Source: Plectrocnemia conspersa (taxonomy: Eukaryota > Arthropoda > Insecta > Trichoptera > Polycentropodidae). Taken from it: a DNA stretch of 64,000 nucleotides. Below the pieces are notes generated by a model. The model did not search any database. It was not told where the DNA came from and saw nothing but the letters and a program-made list of their open reading frames with translations. Below, one piece after another: positions 12,584 through 24,429 of the stretch (its first letter is position 1; the number at the start of each line of letters is the position of its first letter). Both the position numbers and the translations under genes were made by a program. The stretch is taken from positions 248,001 through 312,000 of the forward strand of contig VTFK01000063.1 of the NCBI GenBank assembly GCA_009617715.1, in the 5' to 3' direction.

Positions 12584-13498
12584 CAGTGGTGTCAAAGTGG
12601 CCGTCACTCAGTTTCACAAGAGAGTTTTAGAATAAGAGAGAAAGAATTTCAGAATAAATTTAAAAAAAAAAAATATATTTTACAGCAATATTTAATATCA
12701 TAGAAATATGTATAGATTTTTTTTATCAATAAAGGATGTAATTTTTTTTGAGATAATGATGTTTTCAGTACTGATTCTAAATGCTTATTTCTTAATCTCG
12801 ATCTGTTTGAAGTCTTATTAATCTTTAACAAAAAAAATAATTGTTCACATAGGTACCTGCTAGCAAACTTTAGTAATATTTAATAATATAATAATAAAAA
12901 CTCAGAATACCAACTTCATTATGCTTTTATTTTAGCACTATGTCACACTGGATTTTTATCAATTTCATCATTTTTACTTTCTTTGATTTTTTTTACATTA
13001 AAATAATAATCCTAATCTAAATTACAAATGTAATATATTATTGCATGTAGCAAAATGAATTAATTTACAATTCTGTAGTTGCAATCATGGGTTCAGTTTA
13101 AATCTTTAAGTTGTTTTATTGACTCTCTTTTCATTTCAATATGAATTTACAAAAATCGTAATTAAATTTTATGATAAGAAAGTTTCTCCTTTATAGTTTT
13201 GAAAGTAATAAAGAAAATCGTTGGTTATTAAATTCCCAAGAACGTACAACATTTATCATTTTTATGATAAGATTTAGAACATATTCCATTTTTTGTGCTT
13301 TTGAAACCCACAATAATTCTGACTACAAAATTACAATATACTTGTATGATTTGATGCAATGTATTAAAAATATATTATATATTATTACAAATCATTTAAA
13401 TTATTAATTATTATGGAAAAAAGTATTTTAGTAAAACAACTTCTAGCTTTGAGAAACGGGCCGTATGCGGCCGGCGAGCCACGTGTTTGACAACACAG
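12584..13498. mobile_element. Non-autonomous hAT-like transposon with exact 8-bp target duplication
   Basis: The left end reads CAGTGGTGTCAAA and the right end, reverse complemented, reads CTGTGTTGTCAAA: 11 of 13 identical terminal bases. Immediately outside both ends lies the same 8-mer GTGTAAAC (12576-12583 and 13499-13506). An 8-bp duplication together with CAGTGGTG-type ends is the signature of hAT elements. The 915-bp interior is AT-rich with no transposase-like frame, so it would have depended on an element elsewhere. GGCCGTATGCGGCCGG near the right end is a subterminal palindrome. Confidence 0.85.
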
Positions 13499-13627
13499 GT
13501 GTAAACGAACAATATTGCTTTTTTTTCTGGCAGAGTTTGTCAATGGCTTATCAAAAATTTCTAAGCCATGGATCTTCATTTATTAAATTCATTAATCATT
13601 ATGAACAAGTACTAAAGCTCCAAATTA

Positions 13628-14677
13628 TGCATTCCTTATGCTTGCACTACACTCTCTGGAAGTTGTCTGAACCGAAGTTACAACTGAAGTCGGCCGAAAC
13701 CTATGACTTCGCGTAAGCGACCACACTGCCGCAAATTTCATGTGCCGTCCGGACGGCGGCTTCTGTCACGTACAGTCGGCATATTTACGCGCGATCGAAA
13801 AATGTGCCAAATAATCGCAATTTTTAAATTGTCATATTATTAAAATTACGCTACTGATAATTATAAAAGTTTGTGTGGACACTCACCAATACAATATCAG
13901 TGAAAACTTTTCGGTCATAAATATTCAATTTACACAAAATCTTTGTCGGCTTTTGCAAAATGCCATAAAATATAAAAATGATACTTCAGAATAAGAACTC
14001 CACATTTGTGACTATCCTAGAAATTGTCGCCATCGATTCTAAATAAGAATTCGTTATGGTGTGACATTTATATAAACCGATCTAGGAAAATACATAAGGA
14101 TATTCGAAACGATTTTTTTTAACAAAATCAAGTACCACTAATTATTTTTTAATTATTTAATTTTATATGAAAAAAATATATAATAATGATATCTGTTGGA
14201 AAAATATACTATAAAAAATATAATTGATCCCTTTTGCTGCCCTAAAATATTTAAAGATGTCAATAGTCCCCGATAAGTATGTGGTATTATAGCTTGACCA
14301 CGTGACCGCATACTGAAATTGAACCGAGTTACTCGTTCTATCTCCGTTTTTGCGAAACAACATATCACTATTTCTCTCACTCTCGTCACTTAGCACGCGA
14401 GAGAGCGAAAGGGAAAGTATCTCACCGCTCGCGCTCGAAAGAGCAGCTCCGACTTCGGTTTCTTTGATTCCGGTCCTTTTGCCGACAATGTTCGGAAGCG
14501 CTCGAAGCTGGCTAAGTTGACTGAATTACCTCCACTTTACCTCCCGTTCTCGGTAATCTCGGACAACTTCCGAGAGATTTTAGAGCAGGCAGAACCGAAC
14601 TCGACCGAAGTAACCCACTATATTTTCCATACTTGGCCAACCTTGGCCAACTTACAGAAAGTGTAGTGCAGGCATTA
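13628..14677. mobile_element. Candidate non-autonomous DNA transposon with inverted repeats
   Basis: TTGCACTACACTCTCTGGAA near 13641 matches the reverse complement of the right arm (CTGCACTACACTTTCTGTAA, about 14652-14671), with adjacent GCATT..ATG bases also paired. The arms span roughly 13628-13666 and 14647-14677. The interior has a GC-richer CpG block (14330-14640) with ORFs in several frames but none of recognised family. Exact termini and target duplication were not established. Confidence 0.5.
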
Positions 14678-15059
14678 GAATAAAATTTAGGTTTAAGGTT
14701 CAAAAGATCAAAGATTGGAAGAGATGTTATACTTTCCCTTAATTTTAAAAGATTTTTACGCTAGAAAACTGCCGTATAGAATCACTTTAGTCACTCATCC
14801 AAAACTACCACTTTGTTTTCTACTTCGAGAAAATTAATAAAAGCAGTCGCGTTTATTCGACCGTTTAATCTTATTCAGATAAAGCAGTCATCTGAATTCT
14901 AAGAGTTAATATCAATATTAGATATAACTTGGTGACTACAGCAAGAATAGACAGATAATTATATTACAAAAATTGTATCGCCTCATTTCTATACTCAACT
15001 AAGAAATTCAATAACAATTTTTATATAAGTGTGTATTTCTAAATTATATCTTAAACTAG

Positions 15060-15700
15060 CATTATGAGCTTTCGTCCGAGATTTCCTAATAAATCTTGGT
15101 CGAGCAATCCCGGGATGAAATCCCTACTCATCACTGTTTCATCACTTCGCGTCGGTGTGAACGCAACATAAGCCGATTTCGCCAAACCTTGGTCATTTTT
15201 CCAACTCCTTTGTCGACTCCGCGCTGCGTATTGTTCTGGCATTTAATAAAAACGATGACGAAGAACGGCAATAAGGTATATGCGGAGAAAGGCATCCATC
15301 ATAGGCCCGAGCGTTGGACGTTGAAAATTAACGGGCGATTTATTCGACGCCACGTCGGAAACTACGTTGCGAATTAAGCGCCAAGAAAATGAGGAGAAGA
15401 AGAATAATTGAACGCGCCCTCTCTCTCTCTCTCTCTCTCTGCTCTCAGAGAATTGTGACCTTAATGCCGGATTAACGAATTCAATTACAGGCCGTGGAGG
15501 AAGTGCCCTCAAAATAAAACGCCCCCGGCAACACAATCGCGGATTTTGTACGACGGGTTATTTTAGGATGAGCGGGAATATTCAAATCCCTGGATACCTG
15601 CGACGTACGGGATTGTTTCATTACTGCGGGAAAATGTATGTCGTTATTATACGATCAGAATGCTGGGTATATGAGCCTGGGTGTTTTTTACGGGAGAATT
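15060..15700. promoter_or_regulatory. GC-richer island, candidate regulatory block
   Basis: CpG-rich relative to its flanks, with open frames on both strands and neither showing a family signature. Contains the (CT)n tract at 15417-15441; CT/GA tracts bind GAGA-type factors in insects, so an enhancer or promoter role is possible but unproven. Confidence 0.3.
15417..15441. repeat. (CT)n microsatellite
   Basis: An uninterrupted run of about twelve CT units inside the GC-richer island. Confidence 0.9.
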
Positions 15701-15873
15701 TAGGTCCTTTTTAGTCTAAATTTATCCGGATGTACAACGTTAATAAGATTTCTTATGCGAAGAAACTTGATTTAACTGAACACAATTTCTTTAGAATGTC
15801 AATTATTTTTAACCATTCTATGAGTACGATAAAGGGTTATTAAGAGAGCAATATCATAACAATGAAAATATAT

Positions 15874-16615
15874 AGGGTTGGCCATAATAATGGGGCACTC
15901 TAATAAATGTGTTATATCTTAAAAAATCATTTGCTATAATTACAGCTGCAACCCTTTTTGGCATACTGTCAACTAATGACTTGCGGGTGGATGGAGACAA
16001 TTTTCTCCATTCTATCTGCAATTTTTCTCGCAGCTTAATTTTGGGTTTGAAATTGTGTTGGATAATCATTTATTTTAATTTTGTCCATAAATTCTCTATA
16101 GAGTTTAGGTATGGTGAATGTGTAGGGCATCTTAAAAGCATCAAACCTTTCGACTCAAACTGACCCCTGATTTTTAGCGAAGTATAGCATTGAGCGTTTT
16201 CTTGCTGGAATCGGAGGTAGTGTGGTCTGTGCTTGGAAATATTTTTCAGTAGGAATCCATTGAATGGATTCTAACGTTATGTCACTATTCATACTACTCT
16301 TGCAGGTGTATAGTTTTCCAAACCCTGCTGCTGCTATGCACCCCAGACCATAACGCTTCCGCCACAATATTTGACTTTGGGTACTACGCAATCAGTGAGA
16401 TATTTTTATCTGACTCTTCGACACACGTGTACTACACCATGGGTCGCAAAATCTTAAAAAAGTATGGTTCTTTTAAAAAATTATTGCTCTAAAAATTTTT
16501 TGAATAAATTAAGTTTTTAATATTTTTTTATATTAACTAATTGGTTTCATTGGACCAAATGATTTTTGCCTAATCTTCAGATGTCCAGTCTCTGTGTTTT
16601 TGGTTAAGATAACCT
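15874..16615 (-). pseudogene. Decayed Tc1-like transposase
   Basis: Reading the minus strand from 16615 down, the frame gives KHRDWTSED, stop, AKIIWSNET. This is the first catalytic aspartate region of Tc1-family transposases, with D changed to N in the WSDE-type motif. Near 16380-16330 follows VPKVKYCGGSVMVWGA, the family's conserved GGGSVMVWG block, then a stop. At 16135-15900 the tail reads SPYLNSIENLWTKLK, stop, and later STRKSLVDSMPKRVAAVI, which matches the SPDLNPIENLW and LVDSMP blocks at the C-terminus. Frameshifts, stops and an AT-rich insertion break the gene. The terminal sequence around 15874-15900 (TATATAGGGTTGGCCATAAT) could be one end of the element. Confidence 0.85.
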
Positions 16616-16908
16616 GATATTAATACTACATTATATTACATGAAATTATCAAAAACTACATGAAAAAAAAAAAATTTTAAAATACACATAACTTTCAATA
16701 AAATATATCAAAAATATATAATATATATTTGATATAAAGTTCTCTCAAAAAAAATTTTTTTTTTAGCAAAAGCGTCCAAACTTTTTAATTTAGCGCTTTT
16801 AAATTTAAGACTTATGAGACAACCTGATACTTAATTCAGGTTAAAAATATTTAATAAAAATAAAAATCACTTATTTATTTTTGCGGCTTTCTAGTCAATA
16901 GTAATATT

Positions 16909-17084
16909 ATAAAAGGTGTCCCAAAATGACAGCTGAGAGCTTAGAGTTAGTAAAAATAAATAATAATCATAAATAATCCTATTCAATGTACTTTATGATT
17001 CAATAAAAAATAACAATCTAAAGACTAAAAAATGTGTTTTCTATTTAATTCAAATCTTGCTTTAATTTTGGGACACCCTATATA
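16909..17084. mobile_element. MITE with TA-flanked inverted repeats
   Basis: The left end TATAAAAGGTGTCCCAAAAT pairs with the right end, whose reverse complement is TATATAGGGTGTCCCAAAAT: about 18 of 20 bases. The element is about 175 bp with no ORF. TA-flanked GGGTGTCCCAAAA-type ends are usual for Tc1/mariner MITEs, but the class is inferred. Confidence 0.75.
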
Positions 17085-17219
17085 AGCAATTTTTATATGG
17101 CTAATCAAGCAAATATTTTATTACTCTTATTAACTATAACATATTCATGAACAAAAATATTTTATGTCATTTCTCACAAAGCATTTCAGTAGATAGAACG
17201 TGTCTCAGTAAAAAAAACT

Positions 17220-17420
17220 CATAACCACACACATTCGCTTTATAAGGGCCACGAAAGTGCTGAAAAATCTCGCAGATTCCCGATTAAACCCAACGATAAT
17301 TATGCGCGTGCACGTTGTAGAGTTTTTCAATCTTGCAGATATGTACTCATTCGTTTAGATGCGCAAGTGCGATGCGGCACGGACTCATAAGCGCCCCCGC
17401 ACACGGCGCACAGTGAGCTA
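17220..17420. promoter_or_regulatory. Short GC-richer block
   Basis: CpG-containing block with CGCACACGGCGCACAGTGAG at its right edge. No exon is supported. Confidence 0.2.
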
Positions 17421-17584
17421 GATGCAAATTCTAAGTGAAAAATAATATATATTCAAAACTTCATCCTAATCTTCGTGTCAGGGTGTTTATTATTTTTTTA
17501 AATATAAAGTTACTGTTAGTTATTCAATTTTTCTGCAACAATTAAAATCGACACTTACAGTTTTTATATGTTATTAATACGTGA

Positions 17585-17790
17585 AGTTTTCCATTGATGC
17601 GTCAGGTGATTCTGGATTATGAACGGTGAGCTGGATCAGGCGATGCGAAGAGGGAAGCGGCGGCTTTTGCCGTCTTCGCTGGTCTCAGATTGAGTGATGC
17701 TTAAGTGTGATCTGAATCTTTGATGATCTAAAATTAGGTTGACCTCCTCTTGGTTGAAGTTCCTATGAATTTAGTGGTTCAAATTGGAGA
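17585..17790 (+). repeat. Dispersed repeat R, plus copy
   Basis: Contains GATGCGAAGAGGGAAGCGGC followed by GGCTTTTGCCGTCTTCGCTG. The reverse complement aligns with the minus-orientation copies at 4195, 24715 and 26855, and the same orientation occurs at 57395-57600. Confidence 0.55.
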
Positions 17791-18160
17791 GCTCTTGAAG
17801 TGTCAAAAAAAATTATTAATCAGTTTCAAATTTTGTTTTTCGTCAATTTTGTTAGAATGACTATTTACACAAGGGTGGCAAATTTTTGAAACAAATTTCC
17901 GATGGCAATCTTTAATTCAAGTGTTATATTTTCTCAAAGAGTTTGCGACGAATAATCATAATCTTTTTGATTCACCGCAGCTACTTTGTAGCTTAATATG
18001 CTAAAGGGTCTTCTCGATTGTGGTCTTATATTTTAACAAAAAAATTATATTATGTTTTATCATGGGTCGATAAACTACGACCCGTGAATTATGAATATAT
18101 TTTTCATTTCCAAAGCTTTTTACAGTTTAAAATAAAGCCCTATAACGGAACGGTCAAGCT

Positions 18161-18212
18161 ATGGAATATGACTGTATGTGGTGCTCCTATTGCTTCACAT
18201 TCCGCTGTAACA
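18161..18212 (+). repeat. Dispersed repeat A, copy 2
   Basis: ATATGACTGTATGTGGTGCT and CCTATTGCTTCACATTCCGC match copy 1 at 1113-1162. A hAT-like end (GAGCCCGCGGACCAGCATTT, then GCCTACCACTGCTATAG) lies further right at 18748-18784, so both may belong to one non-autonomous hAT-like element; this is inference. Confidence 0.5.
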
Positions 18213-18234
18213 ATTTTTGCAATAATTTGTTCTT

Positions 18235-19200
18235 ATTTTATTACCCGTGTCATCATGTAAGTTTTAAAGCCAACAGTGCTATGTTTAAAGTGACTGAAGA
18301 ATTAGCTTCCATAAATGGTCTATATTGAATAAATAGTTTTAATCAAGTTGAGAAAACGTTACCAAAGTACATTCTGAAGTAAAATCGACTAAAATGTGTT
18401 ACATTTGTGGTGGTAAAATAATACAAATATAGAAATGGCTGACTACTGATATATGCATTGAAATTACTTTATACGTATCGCTTTAATGATATCTAAAAGA
18501 TCCATTTTTCTTATGCGGTTTAAACAACTTTAGAATACTTTTAGTATGTAAAATATTAGATGTTTTCACTTAGGAAGATAACATAGTTTCTTAACGTAAT
18601 GAATTGGAAAATTATAAGCGCGATTAATTTTTATAAGGTTTATTTGTTCATTTATTTTGATTAACTTTGTTATGTTTAAAATTATTATTTCAATTTTAAT
18701 TTAATTTAATTGGTCAAAATCTAGGTATAGTCATAAGCCGGATAAATTGAGCCCGCGGACCAGCATTTGCCTACCACTGCTATAGAATGTGAATTTGGAA
18801 GGCTTGGTATCTGTTTTAATGCAGATGTTCAGCAAATATATGCACTAACCCTCGGCTTGAGTCACGATTTTTTTGTGCTTTGGAACTGTTAATGGATACC
18901 ATTAAGTAGATGTTCGCTCAGATTCACAATCGCTTGTATGAGAAAATGTTTCGTCTCTAAGAAGTCCGAACATCACATATGTAAATAAATCGATTAGTTT
19001 AATAAGCTTTCAGCAAGTTTTTGCGAATAATTTCGTTCCGACAAAGACATAAATTTAATTTTTTTTATTAATAAAAAAAATTAGATCAATCTAAAATATA
19101 ACAATACAGAGAGATTTCAGACTGAAATGTGTGCTTTCTCATTCGCTTTTCAATTTATATTCTGAGGCCATATTCAAAGCAGTACTCCAGGGATAAAGAA
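18235..19200. other. AT-rich stretch with a hAT-like end
   Basis: No exon was seen. The only recognisable item is the CCCGCGGACCAGCATTTGCC and TACCACTG terminal-like string at 18748-18780. Confidence 0.35.
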
Positions 19201-19580
19201 GGAAGACAATTAACAATAATTGTTTTGCTGATTTGCTGGGACCTTGACGACCTTCAAAGGTCACTAGATAATGTATATAAAGAATGTTTAAAAAAGAGGC
19301 AAAAAATAAGCATTGATAAAACAAAATTTATGGTTATAAGCAAGTTTCCCGTAGGCCCTGTAAGCTTATCATAAGTCAAAGATAAAATTGAGAGGGAAAG
19401 CTATTTTTAATAGCTGGGTAGTTACGTAAATAACGAAATGGACCCCAACGAGGAGATTAAAGTCAGCATCAAAATTGCTAGAAGTCTGTGTCTCACAAAC
19501 AAGCACTTACATATTCAGACCAAAATTAAATTCGTAAAGTACTATGTCTGATCAGTGTTATTATACTGTTGCAAGACAAG
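19200..19580 (+). pseudogene. Non-LTR retrotransposon reverse transcriptase fragment (C-terminal part)
   Basis: One frame reads DLDDLQRSLDNVYKECLKKR and then KISIDKTKFMVISK, the segment that follows the catalytic YADD/FADD box in LINE reverse transcriptases. A shifted frame begins with FADL, a broken FADD. Further on, another frame reads SYVNNEMDPNEEIKVSIKIA followed by KIKFVKYYV, stop, SVLLYCCKTRN, matching the conserved YLGS..DPDEEI..RI and YG/CETW region. The 5' part of the element and ORF1 are absent, and at least two frameshifts and one stop are present. An opposite-strand LINE piece lies just downstream. Confidence 0.85.
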
Positions 19581-19589
19581 GAACTGAAA

Positions 19590-19660
19590 ACGTTTAAATT
19601 GTGGCTCTATACTGATTGTTACGTTTAAATTGTGGCACTATTTTGATTTTAATTAAAATT
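19590..19660 (+). repeat. Short tandem duplication
   Basis: ACGTTTAAATTGTGGCTCTA at about 19588 is followed roughly 31 bp later by ACGTTTAAATTGTGGCACTA: two imperfect tandem units just past the retrotransposon fragment. Confidence 0.7.
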
Positions 19661-19869
19661 AACTTGTAAATCCCCAACAGACATATGTTAAATGACTATG
19701 AATATGTGCATAGTAAATAATATATTTTGCAATCTGTATAAAAGTTTTGACGTTGGTAATATTTTTTTTATTATATAATCAATATGGTTATATAAAAATA
19801 TTTTTTTATCTAAAAGTAGAACTAAGAATTTGTAATTAGAGAATTTTTACAGGGATTATAATATCAAAA

Positions 19870-20337
19870 TAATCATTAAATATCATAAAGTTAGTTTTTT
19901 TTCATTAATTGTTAATTTGTTGAATCTAATCCATTCACTAATATGGATCAAATCACTCTTCATGTTTCTTTACATATCTTTGTATGTTTTAGAGTTATAT
20001 ATTAGGACTGTATCATCAGCATACAGTTGAATCTTTCCTTGAAGTTTACTTAGGGTTAAATTATTTATGTATAGATTAAATAATAAAGGTCCTAAAATAG
20101 AACCCTGTGAAATTCCACACTTCACCACCTATCATTTAAATATTTTTTTAATAAATTTAGCGTTGGTCCTACTGTTTCAATATTTTTTAATTTCTTTAAT
20201 AATATGTCATGGTATACTATGTCAAAAGATTTTTTTAAGTTTATAAATAATGCTGAAATTTTGTAGTATTTCATTAAGTCCCTTTCTGGCCATAGGCGTT
20301 CATGACCGTATGGTCCTCGTCTTGGATCATATCTCAT
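19870..20337 (-). pseudogene. Non-LTR retrotransposon reverse transcriptase fragment (catalytic core)
   Basis: The minus strand at 20270-20122 reads SALFINLKKSFDIVYHDILL followed by KKLKNIETVGPTLNLLKKYL, matching the RT motif-A region (FIDLKKAFDTVDHDILLKKL) with D changed to N. At about 20115-19990 it continues GISQGSILGPLLFNLYINNL and QLYADDTVLIY, which are RT motifs B and C with an intact YADD catalytic box. A frame change separates the two halves near 20130 and a stop follows the YADD part. This piece is opposite in strand to the fragment at 19200-19580, so two insertions or a rearrangement are implied. Confidence 0.9.
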
Positions 20338-20519
20338 TGGAAACTAGCCTTAATTATTAAACTGATTGACGAATCACAACCATGCAGTGACCATCCAACC
20401 AATTTTATTCCAGCAAACGAAATATGTATACGCTTCTATAAAGTGGCATTTGTTTAATGGACATCTTTCTAAGGCGAATTGTATAACGGGAATTTGTAGC
20501 TTTACTGCGATTTTTGTCT

Positions 20520-20720
20520 TCTGGTGGTATATTGTTTTCCGTGTTCGTTTCGCAACAAAGAAATATTCTTTCAATGCATGTTATTTATGTAAAACCCTTT
20601 TTTTCTAGACGTAACGAGGGCGTTTGTGTGGTCCCATCCTTTACTATAATATATTGTATAATTCATCCATATCCTTGATTACGGTAATAAGAATAAGAAC
20701 CCCCACAATTTTATTATTAA
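20520..20720 (+). repeat. Dispersed repeat S, copy 2
   Basis: Matches 8390-8580 in order and orientation: TTTCGCAACAAAGAAATATT, GTAACGAGGGCGTTTGTGTG and AATAAGAATAAGAACCCCCA. The minus strand carries the related KEYFFVAKRTRKTIYH peptide. Confidence 0.6.
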
Positions 20721-21032
20721 TATTATTTTTTATATAAAAACAAATTACTCCGCATCTTTTAAATATTGATTCAAAAATAAATCGATAAACTTATAATGTA
20801 TCTATTATGATCGCAAAATCCGTTCGTTGAACGAAACAAAATGGTAGAAGGGCCCATCCATTTTAAAATCAGTTGTGCGTCGCAGATTTTTATGAAGTTT
20901 GTGTTGTTTTAGGACGCATCAGTTCAATAATTTGATCGCGGTTAATTTATATGCAAAGCTGCATAAAATTGATATGCTCTATTGTATATACAATAAATTC
21001 GATAAAATTATGTATTTAAAATGTTTCATCAA

Positions 21033-21349
21033 TTTTGCTGAATTAATTCAATTGCAGCTGATCTTAATCATGGGGATTTGAAAGAGCTGAAATTACGTCA
21101 CTGATAAAAAATATGTAATAATTAATTAAGCGTTTTCCTTTTGACGCCTTCACTGAATAATTTGCACAGCATTGTGTTATGCATATTTTATAAAATTCAA
21201 AAAGTTTAACGGTTTTAAAAGTAATTATAGATTAATTAAAAATATAATTATTTTTTAATTGAATTATATTTTACAGGCAATTAATTGATTTTTTGCATTA
21301 ATTACGAATATATTCGAACACTCTTTTAATTCAATATTCGAATAGTTAA
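21033..21349 (+). repeat. Dispersed repeat E, copy 1
   Basis: Aligns with 50071-50400 in the same orientation: TGCTGAATTAATTCAATTGC and AGCTGAT, GCACAGCATTGTGTTATGCA, TATTTTATAAAATTCAAAAAG and a terminal ACGAATATATTCGAA block. No protein-coding frame. It may be a SINE- or MITE-sized element of about 320 bp. Confidence 0.7.
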
Positions 21350-21479
21350 AAACTATGAATAATTAAGAACCCTAATTAGTAGGGAATTTGAAACTAGTCA
21401 ACAAGGTCTGTAATCATAAATGATCATTGTATGACAATCAATTTGAAGGATTGTTTTAATTGTTCAATTATATTTTTTT

Positions 21480-21860
21480 TTATAGAATTTTAATTTGTTT
21501 CACTGTGCGTCGGCAACGGCCGTATTTGTTTCTTGCGCAAATATAATAAAGGGCTGGCGAGTAATAGGAGCTCGACGAAGCACAAGGAATGTGCTAAAGT
21601 GTCAAGCCTCAACGTAACGTGAATTATGTGTAAGGTGTGAATTTATGTGTCGGATACGAAAATATGAATAAAACGTCGCGTTTCGCGGGGCCGTTAAACA
21701 GGCCGCGGCACGTGAGGGATTCCCTATGGGGTATACTTACATATATTACATTATAAGGGAGGGGAAAATATGTGTGTATAAAAGTCTTGGCTCTCGTTCC
21801 CTCGGTCGTAATTCACATTAGGGCCGGCGCTGATTCTAATTTTGTTTATAGCCGGTCACT
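21480..21860. promoter_or_regulatory. GC-richer island
   Basis: Contains CGTCGGCAACGGCCGTATTT and GGGCCGTTAAACAGGCCGCG. No splice-supported frame. Candidate conserved non-coding element. Confidence 0.25.
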
Positions 21861-22399
21861 CCTGGGTTCACTCATTCAATATAAAATAAAAGACACGTTA
21901 AGACAAAATATTTATTTATTTTCATAATATATTTATTATAGCTACACATATATTCAATAAATTTGTGTGTGTGTGTGTCAAGTTTTAACGCTGATCTTTG
22001 ACTGTGTATTATACATTTTATATTTATAATTATATTAAAAGGTTGATGGTTTTTGATGATGCACAGCCTTGTCCAAGTCTATGTAATAAATGTTATTAAT
22101 ATTTATTTTTAATTTTACAGTACATTGCGTTTGATTCGCATCGAAATCAGTCGAGTGATTCATGCGTAAAATATATACGTATTTATTTTTTATTAAAAAA
22201 TATGGGTTAAATATATATTGGGGCGTATAATTTTGATCAAAATGCTCCACATATATTAAAATCGTAATTCGATAAAATATTATTTTAATATAAATTTTCG
22301 CCCTTTCTCAAACTATTATCTAATTAGATATTTCAATATCGAATTTTAAAAAAGTTTTATGGTGTTAGACAATGCATATTTTTTATATAAATTAGACTT

Positions 22400-22760
22400 G
22401 TACGAAGTTGTGCATCAACTGACCGAGGCGTTAACATTTAGTAGGTGGTATGATCGAAGCGAAATCAACGACGAAAGCAAAACTTTGTCAAAAGACAGTT
22501 TGTCGAATTATTTACACTGAAAGTATTAATTAAATCACAGACGAAACGCTCGACGTTCGTAAAACAACTTTGGCGATTTACGGTATAAAAAAATATTTAT
22601 TCTTATTGCTGCTAACAATCACCCTTCGAGTGATTGTCTGACGTGGGGAACTTTGGTAGAGTGCTTGGGAAGTGTGGTAGATAATTATCGACAGCAGACT
22701 AACGCCACAGCGAACGCCATCAGCGAAGGGGACCACCCTAAATAACCTGTAATAAATTGC
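22400..22760. other. GC-richer block of unknown nature
   Basis: Includes a small hairpin (CAATCACCC..CGAGTGATTG at about 22616-22637). No ORF of known family. Could be transposon sequence or regulatory DNA. Confidence 0.25.
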
Positions 22761-22789
22761 AAGCATTAAGGAAATCAATCATTATATTA

Positions 22790-24100
22790 TCTAAGTCACG
22801 GGCGACCAATAAATAATATAAATTAATAAATATTTAGCAAAATATTATTGAATAGCATTACCTATTTTTTTGTATTCAAAAATTATTTTGGTAGTTTAGA
22901 TTAGTTTAGATTTTTAGATAATTTCAGAATAAGTTTATTCATTTCTAAGAATTGTCAAATAACACGGGGATTAGCAAACTTGCATGTTAATCACAAATAT
23001 TTAGTGATCTCTCATGAGCTTAGCAAAAACAACAGAAACCATTAGTTCATTGCATAATTTTCACAGTTTTCTCCATAAAGGATTACGTTTATGGAAAATC
23101 ATGATCATTGATTATCAAACCGAAATTCATTATTAGTAGGATTGAAGTGTCATATTATCTAGCATATACTTATAAATAATTATCATGCATTTAGTTTTAT
23201 TTGATAAGAAGAAAATCAATCAATTTTTTTCTTTTAAAATGAGGCATATATATGTCACAACGAAAAAATAGTAAGATGCAAATCTGCGCCTTAGATTTTT
23301 ATTTTCGAAAGATACAAAATAATATTTTGTGTACTTATTAAAAGGAAACGCACAATAACAGCTAAAACAGAAATTTAATTCATGGACCATATATCACAAA
23401 AACGATCGCCTGTTTATTGCTGCTCTAAAAATAATAGTAAAAAATTAGCTAGGTTGAGAAGTACTTTAGCATTCGCTACATTCTTAAGACATATTTTACC
23501 GTTCGCTTTTAAACTATCTTCCCAAAGCAAATATAATAATTAAGATAAAATACAGAAAATTGATTCATCTCAAAAAACAATGGCTTTATCTGCAAGAAGT
23601 AATTTTCATTTAAATTCATTTTTTAATATGAATCATAAATTAAAAAAAATGTTTTTCTTACATTTTTTTGTCATTTATGTGAGTTTTTGACGACATGAAA
23701 TTCGTAAAACTTATTCTGATAACAGATATTGTAAATATCTTGATTGATTTTGCTAGCCAGTCTGATCCTTGATGTTTTAAAATAACGATAATTCAGAATC
23801 TTAGTTTGTATATTAATGTTTAAAAGAAAATAGGTAGTTCATTTTTTGTCATTTATATAAGATAAGGACACTATAACCGTCACATAACATAAACTTGTTC
23901 TGAAAATATCCTTTATATCTCAATTCAAAATGGCAGGCATTACAAAAATAAAAAAATCGTATCCTCACATAAAAAAATTGGAGATTTTTTAAAAGAAATA
24001 CAAAAAACATTGTTTTTAATATATATTAAAATAATTCTTAAAATTAAAATTAAAAAAATATTTACACAATTTTCTGCATAAAATGTAGTGTGTCAACCAG
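22790..24100. other. AT-rich stretch, nothing supported
   Basis: No exon, terminal repeat or RNA-like segment was recognised. Confidence 0.45.
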
Positions 24101-24200
24101 AGGGTGAAAATATCTACTTAAAAACTACCAGAATACTGGCAGAAATCGAATAACGCAGTCCGTAACATCTCAGACTAGTAACTCTGAGGTTTGAGGGTTC
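24100..24200 (+). repeat. tRNA-like SINE head
   Basis: ATCTCAGACTAGTAACTCTG followed by AGGTTTGAGGGTTCGAGGCT gives a B-box-like GGGTTCGAGGC preceded by an anticodon-arm-like palindrome (CTCAGACTAGTAACTCTGAG). AT-rich tail follows. Not a functional tRNA. Confidence 0.45.
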
Positions 24201-24429
24201 GAGGCTCGGTAGTGGCACTCGAATTTTTATTTATAAAAAATACATTATAATTTATCTGCAAAATAAATAAAATTAGGCATTAAGTCAAATTTACGCACCC
24301 GCGTAAAAATCTAAAATTTACGTTATTAAGACATAAACATCGGCAGGTCATTTGTTCTTTTCGTTAAAGTACTTTGAAGTACTGATCATGAAAAATATTT
24401 ATCGCATGATAATTAGCAAATTAAATCAA

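Noticed and set aside
24165..24215. Possible tRNA gene
   Set aside because: B-box-like sequence is present but no full cloverleaf or acceptor stem pairs; treated as a SINE head.
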